Assembly: GCF_004916895.1 (NCBI RefSeq)
Contig: NZ_SNTZ01000002.1
Coordinates: forward strand, 372,001-436,000
DNA from: Flagellimonas alvinocaridis
Lineage (GTDB): Bacteria; Bacteroidota; Bacteroidia; Flavobacteriales; Flavobacteriaceae
Reading direction: 5' to 3'
Length of the DNA stretch: 64,000 nucleotides
Positions 54,093 through 63,216 of the stretch are shown piece after piece. The notes below the pieces were generated by a model. The model saw nothing but the letters and a program-made list of their open reading frames with translations. It was not told the origin of the DNA and ran no database searches. How positions within the stretch are numbered: the first letter of the stretch is position 1; every line of letters starts with the position of its first letter. A program made the translations under genes and the position numbers.

Positions 54093-55634
54093 ATGGAACC
54101 GAAAATAAAAGCACTTCAGGAAAAGTTGGCCAAAGCTCATTTGGGTGGAGGTGAAAAACGCATAGAAAAGCAGCACGAAAAGAAGAAACTAACGGCTCGG
54201 GAACGTGTCCACTATTTGTTGGATGAAGGGTCCTTCGAAGAGATGGGAGCTTTGGTGACCCATAGGACCACGGATTTTGGGATGGAAAAGGAAAAGTACT
54301 ATGGCGATGGGGTGGTCACCGGTTATGGAACCGTACATGGCAGGTTGGTGTATGTGTATGCCCAAGATTTCACCGTTTTTGGAGGTGCCTTGTCAGAAAC
54401 CCATGCGGAAAAAATCTGTAAGGTAATGGATTTGGCCATGAAGGTCGGGGCACCAATCATTGGGTTGAACGATTCAGGGGGAGCCCGAATTCAGGAAGGC
54501 GTGCGGTCGTTGGGAGGCTATGCCGATATATTCTATAGAAACGTGCAGGCATCGGGGGTGATTCCCCAAATATCTGCTGTGATGGGGCCTTGCGCAGGTG
54601 GTGCGGTGTATTCGCCTGCCATGACGGATTTTATCGTAATGGTGGAGGAGACGAGTTATATGTTCGTTACTGGACCCAACGTGGTCAAGACGGTTACCAA
54701 TGAGGAGGTTACTTCTGAAGAATTGGGAGGCGCCAGCACCCATGCGGCCAAGTCTGGAGTGGCCCATAAAACCTCCTCCAATGATGCAACCTGTCTGGAC
54801 GATATCAAAAAACTGCTGGCGTATTTGCCACAGAACAACACAGAGGCACCCAAATTACAGGAATATATTTTGGGGGATGAGGTAAGGGAAGAACTGTCGC
54901 ACATTGTGCCGGACAATCCCAATAAGCCGTATGACATGCATGAGGTCATCAAGGGCATCATTGATACCGATTCCTTCTACGAAATACATAAGGAGTATGC
55001 CGAAAATATTCTTGTGGGCTTTGCCCGAATAGGCGGTAGAAGTGTGGGGATTATTGCCAATCAGCCGATGTTCTTGGCGGGTGTGTTGGATGTGAAAAGT
55101 TCCCGAAAAGCAGCCCGTTTCACCCGTTTTTGTGATGCCTTCAATATTCCGTTGTTGGTTTTGGTGGATGTTCCTGGATTTTTGCCAGGTACCGATCAGG
55201 AGTGGAGCGGTATCATCATGCATGGGGCAAAACTGTTGTATGCGTTGAGTGAAGCCACAGTACCTAGGGTCACCCTAATTACCCGAAAGGCGTATGGAGG
55301 GGCCTATGATGTAATGAATTCCAAACATATCGGTGCCGACTTCAATTTTGCATGGCCCAGTGCCGAGATTGCCGTGATGGGAGCCAAGGGCGCCAGTGAG
55401 ATTATCTTTAGGCGTGAAATTGCTGCTTCGGACGACCCGGAGGCCAAACTCAAGGAAAAGGAAGCGGAGTATGCCGAAAAATTTGCCAATCCCTACCGTG
55501 CGGCGCAACGCGGATTTATCGATGAGGTTATCCTGCCAAAAGACACCCGACGAAAATTGTTGAAGGCCTTCGCCATGTTGGAAAAGAAACAGGTGCAACC
55601 GCCCCGAAAAAAACATGGGAACATACCGTTGTGA
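54093..55634 (+). CDS. acyl-CoA (propionyl-CoA) carboxylase beta subunit
   Basis: A 513-residue carboxyltransferase with paired crotonase-like domains ([72 protein letters not shown]). The form fits propionyl-/acetyl-CoA carboxylases; the link to methylmalonyl-CoA mutase across the divergent promoter region supports propionyl-CoA. It starts 4 bases after the biotin carboxylase gene. Confidence 0.94.
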   Translation: MEPKIKALQEKLAKAHLGGGEKRIEKQHEKKKLTARERVHYLLDEGSFEEMGALVTHRTTDFGMEKEKYYGDGVVTGYGTVHGRLVYVYAQDFTVFGGALSETHAEKICKVMDLAMKVGAPIIGLNDSGGARIQEGVRSLGGYADIFYRNVQASGVIPQISAVMGPCAGGAVYSPAMTDFIVMVEETSYMFVTGPNVVKTVTNEEVTSEELGGASTHAAKSGVAHKTSSNDATCLDDIKKLLAYLPQNNTEAPKLQEYILGDEVREELSHIVPDNPNKPYDMHEVIKGIIDTDSFYEIHKEYAENILVGFARIGGRSVGIIANQPMFLAGVLDVKSSRKAARFTRFCDAFNIPLLVLVDVPGFLPGTDQEWSGIIMHGAKLLYALSEATVPRVTLITRKAYGGAYDVMNSKHIGADFNFAWPSAEIAVMGAKGASEIIFRREIAASDDPEAKLKEKEAEYAEKFANPYRAAQRGFIDEVILPKDTRRKLLKAFAMLEKKQVQPPRKKHGNIPL

Positions 55635-55683
55635 TGAATTTTTTCAATACAACGGAACCTCAGGACAAGAGTGTTTTTGGAAC

Positions 55684-55709
55684 TGTCAGGTCGAGCGCAG
55701 TCGAGACCT
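55684..55709 (-). repeat. 26-bp palindrome-like repeat, copy A (3' of the GIY-YIG gene)
   Basis: Carries the core TCTCGACTGCGCTCGA when read on the minus strand. It overlaps the last base of the GIY-YIG stop codon, so the repeat begins exactly where the gene ends. Inverted relative to copies B and C, and identical to them over 26 bases. Confidence 0.9.
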
Positions 55710-56029
55710 TAATCTTGGTCAGGACGGTACTTGTAATGTGTCGCATTTCTACATTCAGACAAAATTTGAAGCAAGTCCAAATTACCTTCTACCAATGCCA
55801 TTTTCTTTTTGGCACTCCATTTTTTTAATTTCTTTTCAAAAAAGATGGCTTGTAACACATCATTGAATTCTTGTTGAAAAATAAGTTGAACAGGTCTTCT
55901 TCGATACGTATAAGCCGTTTTGTTGATTCCGTTTTGGTGTTCAGCAATCCTTCGGTCAATGGCATCGGTAATTCCCGTGTAGATTGAACCGTCGGCGCAT
56001 AATAGAAGATATACGTAGTAAAGTTTCAT
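55709..56029 (-). CDS. GIY-YIG nuclease family protein
   Basis: A 106-residue UPF0213/YhbQ-like GIY-YIG protein: YYVYLLLCADGSIYTGIT (the two conserved Tyr), DRRIAEHQNG (catalytic Arg and His region) and IFFEKKLKKWSAKKKMALVEG with the metal-binding Glu (about 66). These small single-domain nucleases are usually free-standing and of unknown target. ATG 56029 is chosen; the frame runs open upstream through a repeat copy (copy B), which would add a non-conserved stretch. The gene with its repeats occupies the gap between two convergent genes, as an insertion would. Confidence 0.88.
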   Translation of the reverse strand: MKLYYVYLLLCADGSIYTGITDAIDRRIAEHQNGINKTAYTYRRRPVQLIFQQEFNDVLQAIFFEKKLKKWSAKKKMALVEGNLDLLQILSECRNATHYKYRPDQD

Positions 56030-56038
56030 ATTTGGAAG

Positions 56039-56064
56039 AGGTCTCGACTGCGCTCGACCTGACA
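56039..56064 (+). repeat. 26-bp palindrome-like repeat, copy B (5' of the GIY-YIG gene)
   Basis: Identical over 26 bases to copies A and C, in the plus orientation. It ends 9 bases before the GIY-YIG start codon (gene on minus strand), so it may also affect its expression. Outer GGTC/GACC bases can pair, with G-A mismatches inside. Confidence 0.9.
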
Positions 56065-56090
56065 CCAAACATAACAAAGTTTTAAGGAAA

Positions 56091-56116
56091 AGGTCTCGAC
56101 TGCGCTCGACCTGACA
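56091..56116 (+). repeat. 26-bp palindrome-like repeat, copy C
   Basis: Direct copy of B, 52 bases from start to start (26-base repeat plus 26-base spacer). It lies 6 bases from the stop codon of the oxidoreductase gene and may act as its terminator, with TTTTT after it on the plus strand. Confidence 0.9.
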
Positions 56117-56122
56117 TTTTTG

Positions 56123-57184
56123 CTATAAGATTACTGTTTTCCCCGTTTTCACTGATTCATCCGCAGCCAACACCACTTTGAGGCTGTTCACGGCATCGTT
56201 CAAGTGGTCGGTGAGGTCTACATCATTTTGAATGGCATTGAGCAGGTATTCCTGTTCCAAAAGACAGAGACCATCATGGTCGGGCTCATCGGCAGTATTA
56301 ATGATTTCATCATTTTTTACAAAATGCCCATCACTGTCTAACTGGCTATGGTGCAATTTTAAGCTTCCGGTCTTGGTATGGCCTTCAATATCACCGGATT
56401 CCCCCTTATCCATATCATTGATGGAAACACAGCCTTTTGGACCTATGACGTCCTTGACAAAAAAAGCGGTTTCGCTCATCATGGGTCCCCAGCCGGCCTC
56501 ATACCAACCCACGGAACCATCTTCAAAACGGACCTGTAACTGGCCATAGTTGTACATGTTTTTGTCCACTTCCTCTGTCAATCTGGCCCCAATGGCAGAG
56601 ACGCTAACAGGATTTGAACGTACCATGGAACACATGACATCCACATAGTGGACCCCACAATCCACAATGGGCGACATGGAGTGCATAAGCTGTTTATGGG
56701 TATGCCACTGTTCTCCAGAACTTTGTTGGTTGAGGTTCATTCGCATGACCAAGGGTTTACCCAAGCCCTGTGCCATTTGCACAAACTTGGTCCAGGTAGG
56801 GTGTACCCTTAGAATATATCCCACCACCATTTTTTTTCCAAGTTGATGGGCCAAATCCACTAAAATTTGGGCTTCTTCGACCGTTAAGGCAAGCGGTTTT
56901 TCCACAAACACATGGGCGCCAGATTCCAAAGCTTGTTTTACATAGTCAAAATGGGTATCAGGGTAGGTGTTGATAGAAACCACATCGGGTTTTGCCGTTT
57001 CAAGGGCGTTCATGTAATCGGAAAAAGTGGGAACGCCTCCCAGTTCATTGGACAATCGTTCACGGCTTTTGGCACCACGGCTCACAAGTCCCACAATTTC
57101 AAATCCATCCAGTTTGTGGTAGGCACGGGCATGGGAAGTTCCCATATTGCCACAACCCACGACCAAGGTCTTTAAAAGGTCCAT
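56123..57184 (-). CDS. Gfo/Idh/MocA family oxidoreductase
   Basis: A 353-residue NAD(P)-dependent dehydrogenase. Rossmann loop VVGCGNMGTSHARAYHKL (residues 8-25), the EKPLALTVEEA motif with the conserved Lys (about 96) and the H in DCGVHYVDV (about 176, catalytic). Substrates of the family are sugars or inositols; this one is not specified. It ends 6 bases before repeat copy C. It diverges from the MFS gene and has a probable promoter at 57202-57228. Confidence 0.9.
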   Translation of the reverse strand: MDLLKTLVVGCGNMGTSHARAYHKLDGFEIVGLVSRGAKSRERLSNELGGVPTFSDYMNALETAKPDVVSINTYPDTHFDYVKQALESGAHVFVEKPLALTVEEAQILVDLAHQLGKKMVVGYILRVHPTWTKFVQMAQGLGKPLVMRMNLNQQSSGEQWHTHKQLMHSMSPIVDCGVHYVDVMCSMVRSNPVSVSAIGARLTEEVDKNMYNYGQLQVRFEDGSVGWYEAGWGPMMSETAFFVKDVIGPKGCVSINDMDKGESGDIEGHTKTGSLKLHHSQLDSDGHFVKNDEIINTADEPDHDGLCLLEQEYLLNAIQNDVDLTDHLNDAVNSLKVVLAADESVKTGKTVIL

Positions 57185-57201
57185 TTAGTTTTTGGTTTTC
57201 T

Positions 57202-57228
57202 CAAAGATAGGCATCGAGCTAGACACAA
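57202..57228 (-). promoter_or_regulatory. promoter for the Gfo/Idh/MocA gene
   Basis: On the minus strand TTG (57226-57228), a 16-base spacer and TATCTTTG (57202-57209), 17 bases before ATG 57184. The spacer is slightly short. Confidence 0.42.
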
Positions 57229-57361
57229 CGAAATCAAAAAATGTCATAAAAATAAGGTGGTTTAAAGATGTAAGCCACCAGTTCTATTCACCTATAACGT
57301 TTGATGCGTAAACATAACATTAATACTTTCTTAAAAGCTTCGTAGACCCAAGGGGTATGCC

Positions 57362-57369
57362 TAATTTTG
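57362..57369 (+). promoter_or_regulatory. -7 element adjoining the MFS start codon
   Basis: TAATTTTG ends 4 bases before ATG 57374, so the transcript should begin at or next to the start codon. The 189-base gap also holds the divergent oxidoreductase promoter; nothing else is evident. Confidence 0.45.
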
Positions 57370-57373
57370 CAGC

Positions 57374-58585
57374 ATGCAAAAAGAAACCCAAAAACCTAAT
57401 TTTGAATTTATAGCCCTAATGGCTGCCCTGATGTCCATCGTGGCCTTGGCCATTGATGCGTTATTACCCGCCATCTCTAATATTGGGGTTGATATCAATA
57501 GTCTGGATTCCACAGATAACCAAATGTTGGTGACCATGATATTTTTGGGACTGGGATTGGGGCAGTTATTCTTCGGTCCGCTGTCTGATTGTTATGGAAG
57601 AAAGCCTGTGGTCTATGCTGGTTTTATTTTATTCCTACTGGCTAGTATTATCTGCTTGTATGCTCCATCCCTGGAGGTGATGGTATTGGGTAGGATTCTA
57701 CAAGGGATTGGACTTTCGGCACCTCGGACCATATCCATATCCATCATCCGGGATACCTATGAAGGAGATTATATGGCCAAGATCATGTCGTTTGTGGTGG
57801 CGTTCTTTATTTTAGTGCCCGTGGTGGCCCCAGCCATAGGGAAGGTTATACTGGATAGTTTTGGTTGGAAAGGTATTTTCTATGTCCAATTGATTTTTGC
57901 CTTGATCATAGCACTTTGGTTTTGGAAACGACAACCCGAAACCCTTCATCCTGAATTTAAGATACCATTTTCTGGACATGTGTTCATTGATGGGTTGAAA
58001 GAATTTATTCGCCACAAGGAAACCGTAGCCTTTACGATTACCTCTGGTCTGGTGACTGGAGCATTTTTGGTGTATCTGAGTTCGGCCCAACATATTTTTG
58101 AGGACCAATATGCCCTAAAAGAGGTATTTCCCTATATTTTTGCGGGATTGGCGATTTCCATTGGACTTTCCACCTTTTTGAACGGGACCTTGGTGATGCG
58201 TTTTGGTATGCGAAAGCTGTCCTTTATGGCCACATTGGCCTTTACCATAATTGCTTTGTTGTATACGGTACTTTTTTTTAATTCACCCAACCCCAGCATT
58301 TATGTATTGGTGGCATTCTTGTCTGCACAGTTTTTCTGTCTAGGATTCATGTGGGGAAATTTTAGGTCCATAGCCATGGAACCCATAGGACACATAGCAG
58401 GAATTGGAGCGGCCATAAATGGCTTTGTATCCACGATTTTTGCCATACCCATAGCCACTTTTATTGGTGAGTTTGTGAAAAACAGTGTTTGGCCCTTGTT
58501 TGTAGGCTTGGCCGTTTGTGGGCTATTTTCGGTATTGATTTTTATGCTGGTGCGTAGAAAACCCAGAAGAATGGTGACTGCTTAA
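57374..58585 (+). CDS. Bcr/CflA-type multidrug efflux MFS transporter
   Basis: A 403-residue, 12-helix major facilitator. The motif A loop GQLFFGPLSDCYGRKP (about 62-77) and motif C-like RILQGIGLSAPRTISISIIRDTYEG (about 108-130) match drug/H+ antiporters of the Bcr/CflA group, which export bicyclomycin and related compounds. Substrate is not known. Its stop overlaps that of the convergent anmK by 4 bases. Confidence 0.92.
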   Translation: MQKETQKPNFEFIALMAALMSIVALAIDALLPAISNIGVDINSLDSTDNQMLVTMIFLGLGLGQLFFGPLSDCYGRKPVVYAGFILFLLASIICLYAPSLEVMVLGRILQGIGLSAPRTISISIIRDTYEGDYMAKIMSFVVAFFILVPVVAPAIGKVILDSFGWKGIFYVQLIFALIIALWFWKRQPETLHPEFKIPFSGHVFIDGLKEFIRHKETVAFTITSGLVTGAFLVYLSSAQHIFEDQYALKEVFPYIFAGLAISIGLSTFLNGTLVMRFGMRKLSFMATLAFTIIALLYTVLFFNSPNPSIYVLVAFLSAQFFCLGFMWGNFRSIAMEPIGHIAGIGAAINGFVSTIFAIPIATFIGEFVKNSVWPLFVGLAVCGLFSVLIFMLVRRKPRRMVTA

Positions 58586-59664
58586 TCCGTGGTAGGATAA
58601 AAGATTTCTCCGCTACTGGAATCTTCACGGGCCCCTGTGACCGAACGGAGCACATTGGTTTCACCTTTAAGGCGTAAAACGCCCATCAATGCAAAGACCA
58701 AGGCTTCCTTGTACGCAATCAAGGTTTTACTTGGTGTGGAAACTGTTGCAGTGCTTCCCAATTTTTCTTGTAGCGTGTCCATAAAAAACTGGTTCAAGGC
58801 GCCACCGCCCGTCGTCAATAATTTATTGGGGGTCTTTACCGCATACTTTTTTACCTCGTTGGCAATCTGCTCGCAATTGTGGTGGATGAATGTATGTAAT
58901 AGATCAATGTTGGTGGCCTTTGAAGCTTGAATCAAAGGAACAATTTCTCCTGTGAACCATTCATACCCGGTCGATTTTGGATAAGGCAGTTTGTAGTATG
59001 CCAAACTGTTCAGTTTTTGTAAGAGGTCATGGTCCAATGTTCCCGTTCTGGCCCGGTTCCCATTTTCGTCATAATCCAATCCCATTCTTTGGGTAATGTA
59101 GTTTAAGGGCATGTTGGCCAAACCAATGTCATAGGCTATCCGGACTCCGGTATCATCAAACGAGATATTGCTGATACCTCCCAGGTTAAGACAGAAATCA
59201 TATTCACGGAACAACAATTTGTCTCCGATGGGTACCAGAGGGGCTCCCTGACCACCCAAGGTAACGTCCTTGGTCCTAAAATCACATACAACCTGTTTTT
59301 TACTGGTATTGGCCAACAGTTGGCCATCGCCAAGTTGAAAGGTGAACCCATCTTCCGGTCTATGGTGCGACGTATGACCGTGACTCGAAATAAAATCCAC
59401 TTCTAAGTTTTCTTCGTCGATAAAGTGTTTGGATTGTTCCCCCAACCAAATGCCATAGTCTTTATGGAGTTGAGCGTGGTCTTCCTCGGACAGGAAAATG
59501 GCATTTTTGAGGTATTCCCGCATCTCATTGGTATAGGAAACCTCTTTTATGCGTTCAATGGAAAATTTCCAACGCCCATTTTCCTCTATAAAATGACAAT
59601 AGGCCATATCCAACCCGTCCAAGGAAGTGCCGGACATCAATCCTAAAACTTTATACGTACTCAT
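58582..59664 (-). CDS. anmK: anhydro-N-acetylmuramic acid kinase
   Basis: A 360-residue kinase that opens and phosphorylates 1,6-anhydro-MurNAc from recycled wall fragments. ATP/substrate loops LMSGTSLDGLDMAYC (residues 8-22), the catalytic region SSHGHTSHHRP (about 93-103), DFRTKDVTLGGQGAPLVP (about 127) and TTGGGALNQFFMD (about 284) are clear. It overlaps the methyltransferase gene by 4 bases and closes the recycling operon. Confidence 0.95.
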   Translation of the reverse strand: MSTYKVLGLMSGTSLDGLDMAYCHFIEENGRWKFSIERIKEVSYTNEMREYLKNAIFLSEEDHAQLHKDYGIWLGEQSKHFIDEENLEVDFISSHGHTSHHRPEDGFTFQLGDGQLLANTSKKQVVCDFRTKDVTLGGQGAPLVPIGDKLLFREYDFCLNLGGISNISFDDTGVRIAYDIGLANMPLNYITQRMGLDYDENGNRARTGTLDHDLLQKLNSLAYYKLPYPKSTGYEWFTGEIVPLIQASKATNIDLLHTFIHHNCEQIANEVKKYAVKTPNKLLTTGGGALNQFFMDTLQEKLGSTATVSTPSKTLIAYKEALVFALMGVLRLKGETNVLRSVTGAREDSSSGEIFYPTTD

Positions 59665-60326
59665 GCTTTTTTAATTTTGATGATCAGGGAAATGGGTTTT
59701 TCTTCATCGTTGACCACTTCTTCAATAGAAACCCCTCCATGCTGTAAACCATTCAATTCGTTGATCCAATCCTCCAGCGTTCGGGCGTACCATGAATGGC
59801 CGTCCTCAAAGTTGCCGGGTAAACCTTTCCAGGAATCGGTGAGCCACTGACTTTTATAGGGCATACCGTTTTGTACCAGAAAAAAGGGGTGCAGGGTTTG
59901 AATGACCACAGTGCCTCCAGCGGTTAGATGGTTCAAGGTGTTTTGTAAAAGGGGAACAAGGTCATCCTTTAGATATAAACAGAAGTTGAAGACCGCGGCA
60001 TCAAATGGTGCGCTAGGAATGTTTTTTCCCGATATGATGTCCTCAAAGGTGACTACATGGTAAGCTTCCTTTCCTTTGGTCTTGGCTTCGGAAATTAGGC
60101 TGGCTATGGCATCCATGCCGGTAGCCTCCCATCCCAAGGCAGTCATTTCCCGGGTCAGCCAACCTTCACCACAACCTATGTCGGCAACTTTTTTGCCCTT
60201 TAGATTTTTGATGGTTTCCACAATGGCCGCGTTGGTGAACTTTCTGGAGGGGATGCTTTGGTTCTGGATGACCTTGATCCATTCCAATGCATTTTTCTCC
60301 CATGAGGAAATGATATCGGTTTTCAC
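59661..60326 (-). CDS. class I SAM-dependent methyltransferase in the recycling operon
   Basis: A 221-residue methyltransferase with motif I VADIGCGEGWLTREM (about 52-66), GMDAIASLI (about 73) and AAVFNFCLYL (about 109). It overlaps both neighbours by 4 bases (nagZ-like and anmK), so it is tightly coupled to peptidoglycan recycling, which normally has no methylation step. Substrate unknown; a sugar or a muropeptide is possible by context only. Confidence 0.87.
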   Translation of the reverse strand: MKTDIISSWEKNALEWIKVIQNQSIPSRKFTNAAIVETIKNLKGKKVADIGCGEGWLTREMTALGWEATGMDAIASLISEAKTKGKEAYHVVTFEDIISGKNIPSAPFDAAVFNFCLYLKDDLVPLLQNTLNHLTAGGTVVIQTLHPFFLVQNGMPYKSQWLTDSWKGLPGNFEDGHSWYARTLEDWINELNGLQHGGVSIEEVVNDEEKPISLIIKIKKA

Positions 60327-61921
60327 GGCTGAAAGGTTTTAAGTTGAACGGGTAGTTTTCCTGCGGCCATCAACTTTCCAATGAAATGTTGGAAGGCCTC
60401 TTCTTGAAATTCTGGGAAATCCTGATACACCAAAACCGCATTTGATGTAGGGGACAGTCCCATGATATCCAAGGCATATGGATTTCCAAAAAGATAGATG
60501 AGTACATTTTTCTGTGCGATGATGTGTTTGATGAAATCCAACACCTCATTCTCAAAACCAAAATTGTTTTTTGGCTTTACGGCAGGGGGAAAGATGGACA
60601 GCACCACATTTTGATGCTTTTCCAACAATGTTTCAAGGGTCGCTTTATCTTTTGTCAAATCCCATTGTTTCTGGCCGAGGTCCTCCTCGATTTTTACGGA
60701 AAACCCATTATGGCTGCTATTGTTCACCGACAAGTTGAGAAATTCACCACTCTTGATTTTGGATACTTCCTCAGCTTTGCCGTAGAGTTCTGTAAGGGTA
60801 TTTTGCGCCAATAGTCGGTTTAGCCCTGAAGGTTCTTTGGGTAGAGAAGTGTCTTTTGAATGGGAAAATGCTTTTTCCTTGAGCTGCCAAATGCGTTCAA
60901 AACTTTGCTCAATTTGTGCTTCGATGGCAGTGTTGAGGATTTCGGTAATGCCTTCGGGCACATGTTCGCTAAAGCATAACATATCCATTCCTGCGGCAAA
61001 GGCGGTCGCCTCCAACTTGCCCTTTTCGGGATATCTTTGGGAAACGGCATGCATATTCAGCGCATCGGAGATGACCACTCCATCGAACCCCAGTGTATTG
61101 CGTAACAAGTCTGTGATGATTTTTGATGAAGTTGTGGAAGGTTCCTCGCTATCCAATTGCGGAAGTAACAAGTGCCCTACCATGACGGAGTCCACTCTAT
61201 TTTGTATCAGTTGGTGAAAAGGGTACAATTCATTTTCCTGGAGCTCTTCCAAGGATTTGTCGATTACGGGAAGTCCCAAATGGGAATCGGTGGCGGTATC
61301 GCCGTGCCCGGGAAAATGTTTGATGGAGTTCAATGTTCCTGAACTTGCCATACCTTTTAGGTATGCCCCAGCTTTGGAAAGCACCTCATCTTTACTATCT
61401 CCGAACGATCGGTAACCGATCACTGGGTTTTCAGGATTACTATTGATATCCACTACTGGAGATAAATTCCAATGAATGCCGGCTTCTTTACAATCCAGTC
61501 CAATATGCTGGCCTACCTGCTCTATGAGGTCCAAGTTATTGGTCAGAGCCCCCAACGTGATGGCATACGGGTATTGCGGGGTGTTTTCAATTCGCATGGC
61601 CAAACCCCATTCGGCGTCAATGGCAATCAGAAGAGGCTGTTGTGCCGCTTTTTGATAGCGCTCAATGAGGGTTTTTAGTCGATTATAACTTTTTTCGTTG
61701 TGAACGACCTTCTTTTTTCCTTCAAAATTGGTGGCCGCACTGGCCCTGCTATGAAAGAAACATAAGGCCCCTACATAATGATCATGAATCAATTGTTCCA
61801 TTTTGGTAACCTCTTCTTCCGTATCGTTTATAAATACGGCAGGCATGAACAATTGCCCAACCTTTTGCCGTAACGACAGGTCTTTATGGGCCGAGGTATA
61901 TGGAAGTATTTTTTTATGCAT
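60323..61921 (-). CDS. NagZ-like beta-N-acetylhexosaminidase (GH3)
   Basis: A 532-residue family 3 glycoside hydrolase. The barrel domain has the KHFPGHGDTATDSHLG motif (about 200, the acid/base Asp-His pair) and the nucleophile Asp in VVISDALNMHAV (about 282). A C-terminal second domain (about 360-532) is present, as in Bacillus NagZ/YbbD. No signal peptide, so it should act in the cytoplasm on GlcNAc-anhydroMurNAc compounds. It overlaps the MFS gene by 8 bases and the methyltransferase by 4. Confidence 0.92.
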   Translation of the reverse strand: MHKKILPYTSAHKDLSLRQKVGQLFMPAVFINDTEEEVTKMEQLIHDHYVGALCFFHSRASAATNFEGKKKVVHNEKSYNRLKTLIERYQKAAQQPLLIAIDAEWGLAMRIENTPQYPYAITLGALTNNLDLIEQVGQHIGLDCKEAGIHWNLSPVVDINSNPENPVIGYRSFGDSKDEVLSKAGAYLKGMASSGTLNSIKHFPGHGDTATDSHLGLPVIDKSLEELQENELYPFHQLIQNRVDSVMVGHLLLPQLDSEEPSTTSSKIITDLLRNTLGFDGVVISDALNMHAVSQRYPEKGKLEATAFAAGMDMLCFSEHVPEGITEILNTAIEAQIEQSFERIWQLKEKAFSHSKDTSLPKEPSGLNRLLAQNTLTELYGKAEEVSKIKSGEFLNLSVNNSSHNGFSVKIEEDLGQKQWDLTKDKATLETLLEKHQNVVLSIFPPAVKPKNNFGFENEVLDFIKHIIAQKNVLIYLFGNPYALDIMGLSPTSNAVLVYQDFPEFQEEAFQHFIGKLMAAGKLPVQLKTFQP

Positions 61922-63194
61922 CTAATTCGCTTGTCTTTTTGCCGTAATCGGCTGGGTATTCAATAAATCTGAGTAGGAGGAATGCCGGAATGGCCGCGAT
62001 GACCACCCAAACAAAGAAACCATCGTATCCCAACCATTCCTGGATGTATCCGCTGAGCATGCCGGGGAGCATCATGCCCAAGGCCATAAAGCCGGTCGCA
62101 ATGGCATAATGTGATGTTTTTGAAGCACCTTCGGCTACATAAATGAGAAAGACCAGAAATGCGGCAAACCCAAATCCATATCCAAACTGCTCTACCACCA
62201 CGGTGCCCACTACGGCATATATGCTGGTGGTCTGGGTGATGGCCAATATGGCATAGAGGATATTGGGCAGGTTTAGGGACAATAACATGGGGAACATCCA
62301 TTTTTTTAATCCATCCCTCGAGATAAGGATTCCGCCAATGATTCCGCCCAAGGACAGCATGATGACCCCAACCGTTCCATAAATGGTACCTACCGCTTCG
62401 GTGGAATAACTGAGCCCTCCAACCTCCAATTTGTCCAAGAGAAAAGGGGAGGCCATTTTTACCAATTGCGATTCGCCCAAACGATAGCTAAGGACAAACA
62501 AAAGGGATATTCCAATATGCTTTTTTCTAAAGAAGGATGCAAATACCTCCCAAAAACTAGTTGGCTTTTCAGAATCTTTCGTTGACGGTGCCTCGAATTT
62601 TGGAGCGGCCATAAAATTGGTCGCGGTCAAGATTAGCATCAATACCGCAGCACCAATCATGGTCAAAGACCACGCTTTGGTGTTGTCTCCATATTTGTGC
62701 TCCAAAAAGCCGGCGACAATCACCAAAAGCCCTTGTCCGGTCACCATGGCCAATCGGTAAAAGGTACTCCGCATACCAATAAAAAAGGACTGCTTTTTCT
62801 GTGAAAGCCCGATCATGTAATAACCATCGGAGGCAATATCATTGGTGGCGGATGCAAAGGCTGCCATCCAGAAAAAAGCCAAGGTAATAGTGAAAAACGC
62901 ATTGGAAGGCAAAAAGAGGCCAATGCCCAAAAAGGCCATGGACATGATCAATTGCATGACTAAGAACCACTTCCGCTTGGTGCCGTTCAATTCCACAAAA
63001 GGGCTCCAAAGCGGTTTTAAGACCCAAGGGAGGTAGAGCCAGCTGGTGTAGAGTCCAATTTCTGCATTTCCAATGCCCAAGCGTTTGTACATGATAACGG
63101 AAACGGTTACCACCAATACGTACGGTATACCTTGGGTGAAATAGAGAAAGGGAACCCAGAGCCAAGCGTTTTTGTCCTTTTTTGCTACATCCAT
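61914..63194 (-). CDS. AmpG-like MFS permease (muropeptide uptake)
   Basis: A 426-residue, 12- to 14-helix major facilitator with FLYFTQGIPYVLVVTVSVIMYKRLG at the start (AmpG signature-like) and LYTSWLYLPWVLKPLWSPFVE (about 60). Position directly before the NagZ-like gene suggests uptake of anhydromuropeptides or GlcNAc-anhydroMurNAc. ATG 63194 is used; the longer open frame upstream overlaps the GHL10 gene and lacks support. Confidence 0.88.
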   Translation of the reverse strand: MDVAKKDKNAWLWVPFLYFTQGIPYVLVVTVSVIMYKRLGIGNAEIGLYTSWLYLPWVLKPLWSPFVELNGTKRKWFLVMQLIMSMAFLGIGLFLPSNAFFTITLAFFWMAAFASATNDIASDGYYMIGLSQKKQSFFIGMRSTFYRLAMVTGQGLLVIVAGFLEHKYGDNTKAWSLTMIGAAVLMLILTATNFMAAPKFEAPSTKDSEKPTSFWEVFASFFRKKHIGISLLFVLSYRLGESQLVKMASPFLLDKLEVGGLSYSTEAVGTIYGTVGVIMLSLGGIIGGILISRDGLKKWMFPMLLSLNLPNILYAILAITQTTSIYAVVGTVVVEQFGYGFGFAAFLVFLIYVAEGASKTSHYAIATGFMALGMMLPGMLSGYIQEWLGYDGFFVWVVIAAIPAFLLLRFIEYPADYGKKTSELDA

Positions 63195-63216
63195 TGTATT
63201 GTTTTTTCTTTGGTTT

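Noticed and set aside
55615..55866. Small plus-strand frames after the carboxylase gene
   Set aside because: They run across repeat copy A and antisense to the GIY-YIG gene; no domain or conservation signal.
56030..56077. Extended GIY-YIG start through repeat copy B
   Set aside because: The extra residues derive from the repeat itself and are not part of the GIY-YIG domain, which begins at MKLYYVYLL.
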